NCBI RefSeq assembly: GCF_024666525.1
Contig: NZ_CP088294.1
Location: forward strand, 4,154,001 to 4,218,000
DNA from: Pseudomonas sp. J452
GTDB lineage: Bacteria > Pseudomonadota > Gammaproteobacteria > Pseudomonadales > Pseudomonadaceae
DNA length: 64,000 nucleotides
Direction of reading: 5' to 3'
Shown here: positions 55,002 through 63,426 of the stretch, in pieces
Layout of the letters: the number at the start of each line of letters is the position of its first letter
Position numbering within the stretch: the stretch's first letter is position 1
Made by a program: the position numbers and the translations under genes
The notes under the pieces: generated by a model
Told to the model about the DNA's origin: nothing
What the model saw: the letters and a program-made list of their open reading frames with translations, nothing else
Databases searched by the model: none

Positions 55002-55982
55002 ATGGCAGACGAGCTCGGCAATAGCACAACGCCTCCGCGCGGCCCTCATCCCTGGGTGTACTTCGAGGGTCAGGTGGTAGCAGCTGCAGAAGCCCTGATA
55101 CCCGTCACGACCCAAGCCTTCAATTACGGCACAGCGGTTTTCGAGGGCATCCGCGCCTATGTCGCGGACTGTGGAGAGCTGAATGTCTTCCGCTTGGATG
55201 ACCACCTGAAACGGCTGGAGAATTCGGCCCGGCTGCTGCAACTGGAAAACCTGCCGCGACGCGCCGAGATGAGAGCAATCATCCTCGACTTGCTGCGACG
55301 CAACGAGGCGACCTCCGATAGCTATGTCAGGCCCCTGGCCTACAAGAAGGCACTGCTACCAGGCGTTGGTTTTGGCGTGAAGCTCACCGGCGTCAGCACC
55401 GGCCTGGTGATCAACACCCTGCCGATGGGCGCCTACATGCCCGCAGGCGGTATTCGCTGCACCATTTCGAGTTGGCGGCGCATACCCGATGTTTCGCTGC
55501 CGGCGCGAGCCAAGATCACCGGCAGTTATGCCAATTCGGCGCTGGCCATGGAGTCGGCGCAACGCAATGGATTCGACGATGCCTTGATGCTGAATGTGCA
55601 CGGCAATCTCGCCGAGTCGACAACCTCCAATGTCTTCGTTGTAAAAGACGGCTGCCTTATCACCCCGCCTCTGAGCGCCCACATTCTTGAGGGCATTACC
55701 CGCGACACGGTGATGACCCTGGCTCGAGAAGAACTGGGCTTGAAAGTCATCGAGCGAGACATCTCCTTTTCCGAGCTGTTTTCAGTCGATGAATGTTTTC
55801 TGGCCGGTACTGGCGTCGAGATCGTACCCGTGACGCAAATCGACCACTACGTGTTGCAAGAGAGCGGAGTGGGCGAGATCAGCGCTGCGATCAGGAGCCT
55901 CTACCTGGAGACGGTAAAAGGCCTGAACAGTAAATACGCCCATTGGTTGAGCCCGGTATCCGATGATTGCTCTGGAGATTGA
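55002..55982 (+). CDS. Branched-chain-type aminotransferase (fold type IV)
   Basis: A 326-residue PLP enzyme of the BCAT/IlvE family. Motifs: NYGTAVFEGIRAYVADCG at about 41-58, SYVRPLAYKK at 107-116, and the PLP Lys171 in SLPARAKITGSYANSALAME. NLAESTTSNVFVVKDG and LEGITRDTVMTLAREELG are also typical. It starts two bases after the ligase stop, so is probably translationally coupled. In this setting a likely substrate is a 2-oxo acid derived from prephenate, made into an amino acid, but BCAT-type enzymes are broad and this cannot be read from the sequence. Confidence 0.88.
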   Translation: MADELGNSTTPPRGPHPWVYFEGQVVAAAEALIPVTTQAFNYGTAVFEGIRAYVADCGELNVFRLDDHLKRLENSARLLQLENLPRRAEMRAIILDLLRRNEATSDSYVRPLAYKKALLPGVGFGVKLTGVSTGLVINTLPMGAYMPAGGIRCTISSWRRIPDVSLPARAKITGSYANSALAMESAQRNGFDDALMLNVHGNLAESTTSNVFVVKDGCLITPPLSAHILEGITRDTVMTLAREELGLKVIERDISFSELFSVDECFLAGTGVEIVPVTQIDHYVLQESGVGEISAAIRSLYLETVKGLNSKYAHWLSPVSDDCSGD

Positions 55983-56608
55983 TGACTATGGACAGCAAAT
56001 TCTTGGATTTGGGTTTGGCCGATTGGCGCGAAGTGGTGATCCACACCTTGGGGCCCAACGGGACCAGCAGTGAAGCGGCCGCTGGCTTCTTCAGTGAATG
56101 GTTCGGGCATCGATATCCAGGTTCACGCTTACAGCTCAACCTCAGCGATTCCTACGAGCATGCCCGTACCAGCATGGACGAACACGCCCCAGTGGTGTTG
56201 ATCGTGGCCAATGCCTATCCGCAGATTCATAACTTCTATATGGACCCGCGGTTAAGCCTGGTGGCGACATTCGTGTTCGACACGCCGTTGTACGGGTTGG
56301 CGAGCAAGGGCCCCTTGACCACCAGCAAGCTGACGGTGGCCACCCACCCTGCGCCGCTGCTCCTGATTGAGGAGCTATTGCCTCAGGGCCTGGAGATCAA
56401 CTCCGTAATCCTCGCCCTGTCCACCAGCGCCGCTGCGGCGGCAGCGGCCAGGGGCGAGGTCGATGTGGCGCTGACCACGGAAGTGGCGGCGAACATCCAC
56501 GGCCTGCATTTCATCTCGAGCACCCGCCCGATCCGCATGCTCTGGTCTGTCTTCGCGCTTACCCGCTGGAGCGCGCAGTCGGCCGAGGCCAGCTTGCGCT
56601 GCAGCTGA
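55982..56608 (+). CDS. BacA-like protein (prephenate decarboxylase family)
   Basis: A 208-residue protein resembling B. subtilis BacA of bacilysin synthesis, a prephenate decarboxylase that does not aromatise its product. Shared phrases include TLGPNGTSSEAAAGFF (BacA has TLGPEGTSSE), NAYPQIHNFYMDPRLSL with DTPLYGLA, ATHPAPLLLIEELL, STSAAAAAAARGEVDVALTTE, and the end RPIRMLWSVF (BacA: PMSWSLF). Its 208 residues are close to BacA's 204. The ATG overlaps the aminotransferase stop (TGATG), and another in-frame ATG lies two codons on. The C-terminal tail has a frame alternative but the annotated frame has better GC3. Family comparison is from memory of BacA, not from a search. Confidence 0.8.
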   Translation: MTMDSKFLDLGLADWREVVIHTLGPNGTSSEAAAGFFSEWFGHRYPGSRLQLNLSDSYEHARTSMDEHAPVVLIVANAYPQIHNFYMDPRLSLVATFVFDTPLYGLASKGPLTTSKLTVATHPAPLLLIEELLPQGLEINSVILALSTSAAAAAAARGEVDVALTTEVAANIHGLHFISSTRPIRMLWSVFALTRWSAQSAEASLRCS

Positions 56609-56675
56609 TCGCTGTGCCCTGCCTGGTCCCGACCGAGGTTGGGCGACCACCTGACTACCACTGATTGAGGTCATG

Positions 56676-57245
56676 ATGCCTGTCTTGAAGCTGCACACAC
56701 TCGACTCGACCCCGGAAAAAAGCAAAGCGCTCCTGCAGAGCTCCATCGACAACTTTGGCTGGATCCCCAACCAGAGTGCCTACATGTCGGAATCCCCTTC
56801 GCTACTGGGCGCCTACCAGCGCGCACATGATCTGTTTATCGACAGCTCGTTGACCGAAGAAGAAAAAGCGGTGGTGTGGATGACCACCGGCGTGGCCAAC
56901 CACTGCGCGTACACGATCCAGGCCCACGCTTTCATTGCTCTGGGCAAAGGCGTGGATGAGCGCGTGGTCGACGCCCTTGCCCATGCGCCCTCCCGCCTCG
57001 ATGCGCGCCTGTTGGCGTTGCACGGTTTTACCCTGGAAGTGATTGATTGCCGCGGCAGCCTGAGCAAGCCGGCCATTGATGCATTCCTGCGCGCAGGCTT
57101 CAGCAAACAGAACATGCTGGATGTGATTCTCGGCGTGTCGCAGAAGAACATGTCGACCATTTTGAACAGCATTGCCGGCACCGAAATCGACGAGCGCTTC
57201 AAATGGCAGGCCTTTCAAGGGCTCAAGAAGACGGCCGAGGCTTGA
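56676..57245 (+). CDS. AhpD/carboxymuconolactone-decarboxylase-like protein
   Basis: A 189-residue helical protein of the CMD/AhpD fold. It begins MPVLKLHTLDSTPEKSKALL and has EEKAVVWMTTGVANHCAYTIQAHAF, where the family usually has a CxxC pair and a His (C-A-Y-C-x-x-A-H). Here Cys77 and His84 remain but the second Cys is Thr80, so a disulfide-type peroxidase mechanism is unlikely. The ATG at 56676 has GAGG at five-base spacing; an adjacent ATG at 56673 is the alternative. The gap of 67 bases from the BacA-like gene is one of the two largest in the operon. Confidence 0.82.
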   Translation: MPVLKLHTLDSTPEKSKALLQSSIDNFGWIPNQSAYMSESPSLLGAYQRAHDLFIDSSLTEEEKAVVWMTTGVANHCAYTIQAHAFIALGKGVDERVVDALAHAPSRLDARLLALHGFTLEVIDCRGSLSKPAIDAFLRAGFSKQNMLDVILGVSQKNMSTILNSIAGTEIDERFKWQAFQGLKKTAEA

Positions 57246-57248
57246 ACG

Positions 57249-58202
57249 ATGCTTCATCTGGACGGCGACTCGGTCAAAAAACTGCTGAATTTCAAGCTCG
57301 GCCTGCGTCTCAGCGAGGAAGCTTTCAGGCTGCACTCCTCAGGCCAGGTAGAGCAGCCATTGCGCACCATCGTCCGCGGGCGCGCGAACGAGCTGATGGG
57401 GGTAATGCCTGCATACATCAAGTCGGGTCCCTATCAGGGGTTCGGCTTGAAGTCGGTGGTGGTCAGGCTCGACGCCGACGTCCGTGGCCCGTCCCATATG
57501 GGCAGCGTATTGATTTACGACGAGGTCGGCGTATCCCCGGTCGTCGCGGTAGACGCCGGGGCGATCACCGAGATCCGCACGGCCGCTGCCTCGGCACACG
57601 CGACCCGTATTCTTGCGGCACCCGATGCTCACCGCGTGGCGATTCTGGGCACCGGTTTGCAAGCTCGGGCCCACCTGCTGGCAATGCGGGCAGTGCGGCC
57701 CATCCGGCAAGTCTCCGTATGGGGGCGTAGCGAAGCCGCATGCCAGGAGTTTGCCGCCTGGAGCAAACGCACAGGTGATTTGCCGGTCTCGATTTGCGCC
57801 ACGGCGGCCGAGGCCGTGCACGCCAGCGACATCATCTGTACCACCACGGCCACTCGCGCGCCGATTCTGTCCCGTGCCGATCTGCCGCAGCGTTGCCATG
57901 TCAACGCAATCGGCTCTTCGGCTCTCGGTTTCCAGGAACTGCATGAGGACATTTTCCAGGGCAGCGCCTTGTTCACTGACAGCAACCCAGCGGTGCTTGC
58001 CGCAGCCGAATGCGTGATCAAGGCCGTGGACAAAGGCCTGTTGCCCGGCCAGGAGCCGGGGATGGAGATCGGCACACTTTCGGCCGATGAGGTACGCGCC
58101 CAGGGACAGGGCGTGACGATCTTCAAATCGGTCGGATTGGCGGTGCAGGACCTGGTTTTTTCCCGTGAAGTCATCCGGCAGTGGCTCGCCGCGCCCCGTT
58201 GA
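57249..58202 (+). CDS. Ornithine cyclodeaminase/mu-crystallin family protein
   Basis: A 317-residue NAD(P)-binding protein of the OCD/mu-crystallin family. Lys68 (GFGLKSVVV) and Arg110 (EIRTAAASAHA) match conserved catalytic and substrate residues, and the Rossmann loop is AILGTGLQARAHLL (131-144). The catalytic Asp expected after NAIG in true ornithine cyclodeaminase is Ser (NAIGSSALGFQEL, residues 219-231). It is therefore probably not a cyclodeaminase, and more like an imine reductase, alanine-dehydrogenase-type or SbnB-like enzyme. It starts three bases after the AhpD-like stop. Confidence 0.85.
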   Translation: MLHLDGDSVKKLLNFKLGLRLSEEAFRLHSSGQVEQPLRTIVRGRANELMGVMPAYIKSGPYQGFGLKSVVVRLDADVRGPSHMGSVLIYDEVGVSPVVAVDAGAITEIRTAAASAHATRILAAPDAHRVAILGTGLQARAHLLAMRAVRPIRQVSVWGRSEAACQEFAAWSKRTGDLPVSICATAAEAVHASDIICTTTATRAPILSRADLPQRCHVNAIGSSALGFQELHEDIFQGSALFTDSNPAVLAAAECVIKAVDKGLLPGQEPGMEIGTLSADEVRAQGQGVTIFKSVGLAVQDLVFSREVIRQWLAAPR

Positions 58203-58276
58203 AACTGCTGACAGTCTTACGTGCGCAGGCGTGAACCTTCGTACAAAACAATAAGAAATAACCTGAGGAGTACCCC

Positions 58277-58897
58277 ATGCTCGACCTGACACAAGTACTT
58301 ACCTACTCGCTAGCGCTGGGCATTGCTGCCGCCATTCCCGGCCCTGGCATGGCGGCGCTGGTCGCAAGAAGCGTCAGCGGTGGGGCATTATCGGGCTTTT
58401 GCCTGCTGTTCGGATTGATCCTTGGCGATCTGACCTACCTGTCCTTTGCCGTTTTTGGCCTGGCGATGATTGCCGAGCACTTCAATGCGTTGTTCCAGCT
58501 GGTGCGCTGGGGAGCGGCGCTGTACCTGTGCTACCTGGCCTGGCAATTCTGGTTCGCCAATCATCAGGCTATCGAAGTGGGCAAGCCGGCCAAGAAGAAG
58601 GAGCTGCTGTCGGCGGCGGTATCCGGGTTGACCATTACCCTGGGCAACCCAAAGACCATTGCCTTCTATCTGGCGCTTTTACCGCTGGTGATCAACCTGG
58701 AAATGGTCTCGCTACAGACCTGGGGGCTGATGCTGGTGCCACTGACCATCGTGGTGCTGCTGGGCGTCGGTGCGCTATTCATTATCGCCGCCGTGCGCAT
58801 CCGGCACCTGCTGTCTAGCCAACGCGCGCAACAGCAGTTGTTCCGTGGCGCGGCGGCCATCATGGTAGCTGCTGCCGCGTCGATGCTGATTCGCTGA
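58277..58897 (+). CDS. LysE-family amino acid exporter
   Basis: A 206-residue inner-membrane protein with about six hydrophobic helices. The RhtB/LysE signature AAIPGPGMAALVARSVSGG is at about 16-34, with LVRWGAALYLCYLAWQFW and GLTITLGNPKTIAFYLALLPL. The family exports amino acids and derivatives. As the last gene of the operon, 74 bases after the OCD-like gene, it is the likely exporter of the pathway product or protects against it. Confidence 0.9.
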   Translation: MLDLTQVLTYSLALGIAAAIPGPGMAALVARSVSGGALSGFCLLFGLILGDLTYLSFAVFGLAMIAEHFNALFQLVRWGAALYLCYLAWQFWFANHQAIEVGKPAKKKELLSAAVSGLTITLGNPKTIAFYLALLPLVINLEMVSLQTWGLMLVPLTIVVLLGVGALFIIAAVRIRHLLSSQRAQQQLFRGAAAIMVAAAASMLIR

Positions 58898-58909
58898 GAC
58901 GCCGTAGAC

Positions 58910-59839
58910 CTAGTAACCGCGGGAAAAATCCACCAAGCCCCGCAGCGCCTGGCCGGTCTGGAAGCGCTGCAGATTGTCGAGGAACAGGCTGATCATCGCC
59001 GCCGGCTCGGTCGGCGCCGAGCTGTGTCCGCTGAGCAGCAGACGCGGCGCGTTCCAGAACGGATGGCCTTGCGGCAAAGGCTCCTGACGGCAGACATCGA
59101 GTAACGCGCCTGCCAGCAGGCCGGCATTCAGGGCGGCCAGCAGATCCTCATCGACCACCGCTACGCCGCGCCCGGCATTGATGAACAGGGCCTGCGGCGC
59201 CATCCGCGCAAACAGTGCGGCATCATAGATATCACGGGTAGCCGGGGTGTCCGGCAGCAGGTTGATCAGCACCTCGGCCCAGCCGGCCAGCTCGGTCAAT
59301 CCGTCCATGCCGCGTATCTCGGTGAACGGTTCGATGGCGCGTGGAATACGCGCAATGCCGCGCAGCTCGACGCCGAACGGTGCGAGGAAGCGTGCCACCG
59401 CGCAGCCAATATCGCCGGCACCGACGATCAGCACGCGCATGCCGCGCAGGCTGGGCGGCGGCAGAGGATCCCAGCGCTGCTCCACCTGACTGGCCAGGCG
59501 TGGCAGCAGACGGCGGCGATGGGCCAGCAGATAGGTCAGCACGTATTCGGCCATGACCTGGCCAAAGATGCCGACTGCCCGGCTCAGCCGGTAGTCGCGC
59601 GGCAGGTCGGGCGCCAGCAGTGGCGTGATACCGGCCCAGGTCGACTGCAGCCATTGCGGCCTGTGGCCCTGGCGCAGCAGGGGCACCAGCAGATCCGGCT
59701 GTCCCAGCCAGACCGGGCAACTGGCGGCCTGGCGGGCCAGCTCCTGCGCATCGCCACAGACCAGTTGCAGCTGCGGCGCGGCGGCCGTGAGCAGCTCGGC
59801 ATAGTGCGCCTGGGCCTGTTCGGCGAGCAGGACGCGCAT
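58910..59839 (-). CDS. D-isomer-specific 2-hydroxyacid dehydrogenase (GhrA-like)
   Basis: A 309-residue NAD(P)-dependent dehydrogenase, probably reducing glyoxylate/hydroxypyruvate-like acids. The Rossmann motif is VLIVGAGDIGCAVARFLAPFG (about 135-155). The catalytic Arg is in INAGRGVAVVDEDLL, and the His lies near SGHSSAPTEPAAM at the C-terminus. The start overlaps the stop of ycgL by one base (TGATG). It is convergent with the accessory operon, 12 bases from the LysE stop, and is a conserved neighbour of ycgL in pseudomonads. Confidence 0.9.
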   Translation of the reverse strand: MRVLLAEQAQAHYAELLTAAAPQLQLVCGDAQELARQAASCPVWLGQPDLLVPLLRQGHRPQWLQSTWAGITPLLAPDLPRDYRLSRAVGIFGQVMAEYVLTYLLAHRRRLLPRLASQVEQRWDPLPPPSLRGMRVLIVGAGDIGCAVARFLAPFGVELRGIARIPRAIEPFTEIRGMDGLTELAGWAEVLINLLPDTPATRDIYDAALFARMAPQALFINAGRGVAVVDEDLLAALNAGLLAGALLDVCRQEPLPQGHPFWNAPRLLLSGHSSAPTEPAAMISLFLDNLQRFQTGQALRGLVDFSRGY

Positions 59840-60132
59840 CAGACCGGGTCGTTGCGGCGCAGCAGCTCTTCCGGCAGGTGCTCGATGTAGTCGTCTTCCG
59901 GCGGCGGCATCTGCAGGTGATAGCCCTGGGTTTCGAGGTTCTCCAGAACTTTGTGGATATCCTCGCGGGCCAGCGGTTTCTCCGGCGTGAGGATCAGGCT
60001 GAAGGCCAGCTGTGGCGTACCGAAAGCGGCCAGCAGGCCTTCCGGCACGCGCTTCAGCGCATCGGCCTTGAGCACGTAGAGGTACATCTCGTTCTTGCGT
60101 GGGCTGCGGTAGATCGAACAGATTTTCTTCAT
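59839..60132 (-). CDS. ycgL: YcgL family protein
   Basis: A 97-residue protein of the YcgL/DUF709 family, function unknown. It has [20 protein letters not shown] at the start, [35 protein letters not shown] in the middle and a Glu/Pro-rich end. It lies between rnd and the dehydrogenase gene, the conserved order. The start is two bases from the rnd stop. Confidence 0.9.
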   Translation of the reverse strand: MKKICSIYRSPRKNEMYLYVLKADALKRVPEGLLAAFGTPQLAFSLILTPEKPLAREDIHKVLENLETQGYHLQMPPPEDDYIEHLPEELLRRNDPV

Positions 60133-60133
60133 T

Positions 60134-61252
60134 TCAGGCTTCCAGGGCGGCCAATAATGCGGCGCCCATCAATTCACGGCGCCAGCCACGCAGGTTGTCC
60201 GGCAGCTGGTAAGGGCCATTCGGGTAACCGCTTTTCAGCAGGGCTTCGAGGGATTTCTTGCGCAGCATCAGTTCCGGGGCGATCTGCAAGCGCTCGGCCT
60301 CGCGCTGGCCGACCGCACGCAGCTGCTTCAGCAGCGCGGTGGACTCCAGCGGCAGCGGCTGCGGCAAAGCCTCAGGCCACTGCTCGGGCGGCAACGCACC
60401 GGCTTCCTGGATCAGCTGTAGCAGGGTTTCGCCATCCCGGCGCACGGTTTTCGGGTGCATCTCTTCGATGCGCGCCAGGGCCACCAGGTTGTCCGGCTGG
60501 GTCTTGGCCAGCGGCCACAGCGAGTGCTCGCGGATGATGTGGTTGCGCGGCTGGTTGCGCACCCGCGCCTGGCGTTCGCGCCAGGCGCACAGGGCACGCA
60601 TCACCGCCAGCTGCTGGCGCGACAGTTTCCAGGCCAGCTTGGCTTCGCGGTAGAGCTGGTCCGGGTCGACTTCGCGGCGCAGGTTGCTGACCAGCTCGGC
60701 GCCATCTTCCAGCACCCAGGCGTGTTTGTCGGCGGACAGTTTGGGCTGCAACACCAGGTACAACTCGGCCAGGTGCTGGGCATCCTCGGCGGCGTAGCTG
60801 ATCTGGGTCGGCGACAGCGGACGCTGCAGCCAGTCGGAACGGGTTTCGCCCTTGGGCAGCTCGATGGCGAGCACCTCCTGCACCAGGCGCGAATAGCCCA
60901 TGGAGAAGCCCAGATTGAGGTAGCCGGAGGCCAGCTGGGTATCGAACAGCGGGCTCGGCAGGCTGCCGGTCAGGCGCAGGAACACTTCCAGGTCTTCGCT
61001 GCAGGCATGCAGCACCTTGACCACGGCCTGATCTTCCAGCAATTCGGCGAAGGGCGACCAGTCGCTGATGCACAGCGGGTCGACAAGAAAGGCGTGCTGG
61101 CCATCGCCCACCTGCAGCAGGCCGGCGATCGGGTAGAAGGTGTCGACCCGCATGAACTCGGTGTCGAGGGCAACGAACGGCAAACGCCGCCAGTCGGCGC
61201 AGTGACGGGCCAGGCTGGCGTCGTCGAGGATCCACTGAATATCGATAGCCAC
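60134..61252 (-). CDS. rnd: Ribonuclease D
   Basis: A 3'-5' exonuclease of the DEDD family that trims tRNA and other small RNA 3' ends. It has 372 residues. DEDD motifs: [16 protein letters not shown] at about 27-42, [15 protein letters not shown] at about 79-93, and [19 protein letters not shown] at about 157-175. Two HRDC-like domains fill the C-terminal half. The start is GTG at 61252 with AAGGAG upstream; an extended frame of 47 codons beyond it is not supported. Confidence 0.94.
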   Translation of the reverse strand: MAIDIQWILDDASLARHCADWRRLPFVALDTEFMRVDTFYPIAGLLQVGDGQHAFLVDPLCISDWSPFAELLEDQAVVKVLHACSEDLEVFLRLTGSLPSPLFDTQLASGYLNLGFSMGYSRLVQEVLAIELPKGETRSDWLQRPLSPTQISYAAEDAQHLAELYLVLQPKLSADKHAWVLEDGAELVSNLRREVDPDQLYREAKLAWKLSRQQLAVMRALCAWRERQARVRNQPRNHIIREHSLWPLAKTQPDNLVALARIEEMHPKTVRRDGETLLQLIQEAGALPPEQWPEALPQPLPLESTALLKQLRAVGQREAERLQIAPELMLRKKSLEALLKSGYPNGPYQLPDNLRGWRRELMGAALLAALEA

Positions 61253-61415
61253 GCGGCACTCCTTGGGCAATGCCGCGCAGTATATATGCCTGGCGCCTAG
61301 GCCGGGCATTTGCCACCGCAGAACGTCTGGCTTATACCCAGATATCTCAGTAACCCGCAGCGGCCCGCTACTCGGGTTACACTGCCGCCCCACCTCAGTA
61401 CAGGGAAGAATAACG

Positions 61416-62477
61416 ATGAAAAAACTCCTCGGCCTGCTGGCCCTACTGATCGCTGGCGCGGCGGGCTACCTGGCGCTCACCCCGAACACCATCGACCCGC
61501 TGGCCTGGCAACCACCAGTGGCACCGTTGATGACCGGTGCGCTGGAGCCCAACGACACCCTGATGAAGGCCGAGCTGCTGGCCAAGGGCGAGATCCATGG
61601 CCCGGAAGACACCGCCGTGGATGCTCAGGGCCGCGTCTATGCCGGCCTGCATGACGGACGCATCGTGCGCATTGCCGAAGATGGCAGCCTCGACGTGCTC
61701 ACCGCCACCGGCGGCCGCCCGCTGGGCATGGACTTCGATGCCAAAGGCAACCTGATCGTCGCCGACGCTTACAAGGGCCTGCTGCGCATCAGCCCGGCCG
61801 GGCAGCTCGAAGTACTCAGCACCGAGGCCGACGGCGTGCCGTTCGTCTTCACCGACGATGTCGACATTGCCAGCGACGGGCGCATCTATTTCAGCGATGC
61901 CTCGAGCAAGTTCCAACAGCCGGATTACCTGCTCGACCTGCTCGAAGGCCGCCCCTACGGTCGCCTGTTGCGCTACGACCCAGCCACCGGCAAGACCGAG
62001 ACCTTGCTCAAGGACCTTTACTTTGCCAACGGCGTAGCGCTGTCGCAGAACGAGGACTTCGTGCTGGTCAACGAAACCTACCGCTACCGCATCACCCGCT
62101 ACTGGCTGAAGGGCGACAAGGCCGGCAGCCACGATGTATTCATCGACAACCTGCCGGGCATGCCGGACAACCTGCAGGGCGATCGCGCCGGCACCTTCTG
62201 GGTGGCCCTGCCCACGCCGCGCAAAGCCGACGCCGACTTCCTGCAGAACCAGCCCTGGCTCAAGGCCCAGCTGGCCAAGTTGCCGCGCTCGATGTGGCCC
62301 AAGCCGAAGGATTACGGCCTGGCCATCTCGCTCAACGAGAAAGGTGAGATCGTGCAGAGCCTGCACGACACCAGCGGCACCCACCTGCGTATGGTCACCT
62401 CGGTCAAGCCGGTAGGCGACTTCCTCTACTTCGGCAGCCTGGACAACGATCGCATCGGCAAACTGCAATATCGCTGA
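61416..62477 (+). CDS. Exported SMP-30/strictosidine-synthase-like beta-propeller
   Basis: A 353-residue protein with an N-terminal membrane-anchor or signal helix (MKKLLGLLALLIAGAAGYLAL). It has propeller-type repeats such as EDTAVDAQGRVYAGLHDGRIVR, GMDFDAKGNLIVADAYKGLLR, IASDGRIYFSDASSKF and NGVALSQNEDFVLVNETYRYR. The strictosidine synthase family signature around FTDDVDIASDGRIYFSDA points to a lactonase or hydrolase-like role. The ATG at 61416 starts the signal helix; the 51-codon upstream extension runs through the intergenic region. Confidence 0.83.
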   Translation: MKKLLGLLALLIAGAAGYLALTPNTIDPLAWQPPVAPLMTGALEPNDTLMKAELLAKGEIHGPEDTAVDAQGRVYAGLHDGRIVRIAEDGSLDVLTATGGRPLGMDFDAKGNLIVADAYKGLLRISPAGQLEVLSTEADGVPFVFTDDVDIASDGRIYFSDASSKFQQPDYLLDLLEGRPYGRLLRYDPATGKTETLLKDLYFANGVALSQNEDFVLVNETYRYRITRYWLKGDKAGSHDVFIDNLPGMPDNLQGDRAGTFWVALPTPRKADADFLQNQPWLKAQLAKLPRSMWPKPKDYGLAISLNEKGEIVQSLHDTSGTHLRMVTSVKPVGDFLYFGSLDNDRIGKLQYR

Positions 62478-62545
62478 ACTTAGCGAACGGGGCGACAGCA
62501 GGTCGCCCCGTGATAAATAGCCTCAAGCCCGCCAACGGAGTCCCC

Positions 62546-63400
62546 ATGCCGCTCGCGCAACTGCTTAGCCCCAGCCAACTACAGGCCCGCCTGAACCAGT
62601 CGAGACTGGTGATCCTCGATTGCCGCTTCGCCCTCGACAACCCCGGTTATGGCGCACGCAGTTACGGCGAGGGGCATATCCCCGGCGCGCAGTTCGCCGA
62701 TCTGGAACGCGATCTCTCCGGTCCGATACTCAAGGGCGTGACCGGGCGCCACCCGCTGCCGGAAGCGTCACAGCTGCTTGAACGCCTGCGTGCCTGGGGC
62801 ATCAGTCAGGACAATGACGTGGTGCTGTACGACGACGGCCCCGGCGCCTTTGCCGCACGCGCCTGGTGGCTACTGGCCTGGCTGGGCAAGCGCGACGGCG
62901 TGTACCTCCTCGATGGCGGGCTGAAAGCCTGGAAAAACGCCGGCCTGCCCCTCGACAGCAACGTATCGAGCCTGCCGCGTGGCGACTTCAGCGGCCAACC
63001 GGACAATCGCCTGCTGCTGGATGCCCGGCAACTGCAGCAGCGTCTCGGCAACAGCGAACTGACCCTGCTCGACGCTCGCGCCCTGCCGCGTTTTCGTGGC
63101 GAGGTGGAGCCGTTGGACCCGGTCGCCGGGCATATCCCCGGCGCGCAGTGCGCGGTGTTCACCGACAACCTCGGCAGTGACGGGCGCTTCCTGCCGGCCG
63201 CCCAGCTGCAGCAGCGCTTCGCCGCCCTGCTCGGCGACAAGCCGGTGGAGGCACTGGTGGCCTACTGCGGTTCGGGGGTGACGGCCTGCCACAACCTGTT
63301 CGCCCTGAGCCTGGCCGGCTACCCGCTGGCGCCGCTGTATGCCGGTTCCTGGAGCGAGTGGATCACTGATCCGACGCGTCCGGTGGCCACCGGCGATTAA
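62546..63400 (+). CDS. 3-mercaptopyruvate/thiosulfate sulfurtransferase (two-rhodanese)
   Basis: A 284-residue protein with two rhodanese domains (about 1-135 and 150-280). The active-site loop in the second domain is VAYCGSGVTACHN with Cys241. A CGSGVT loop is typical of mercaptopyruvate sulfurtransferase (SseA-like) rather than thiosulfate-specific rhodanese. The ATG at 62546 has GGAG at five-base spacing; an upstream start 12 codons earlier is less supported. Confidence 0.9.
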   Translation: MPLAQLLSPSQLQARLNQSRLVILDCRFALDNPGYGARSYGEGHIPGAQFADLERDLSGPILKGVTGRHPLPEASQLLERLRAWGISQDNDVVLYDDGPGAFAARAWWLLAWLGKRDGVYLLDGGLKAWKNAGLPLDSNVSSLPRGDFSGQPDNRLLLDARQLQQRLGNSELTLLDARALPRFRGEVEPLDPVAGHIPGAQCAVFTDNLGSDGRFLPAAQLQQRFAALLGDKPVEALVAYCGSGVTACHNLFALSLAGYPLAPLYAGSWSEWITDPTRPVATGD

Positions 63401-63426
63401 AGAGTCGGCTATGTAGGAGCGAGCAC

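Noticed and set aside
56520..56664. Possible frameshift at the end of the BacA-like gene
   Set aside because: Another frame continues to about 56664 with plausible residues, but the annotated frame has higher GC3 and ends at the length expected for the family.
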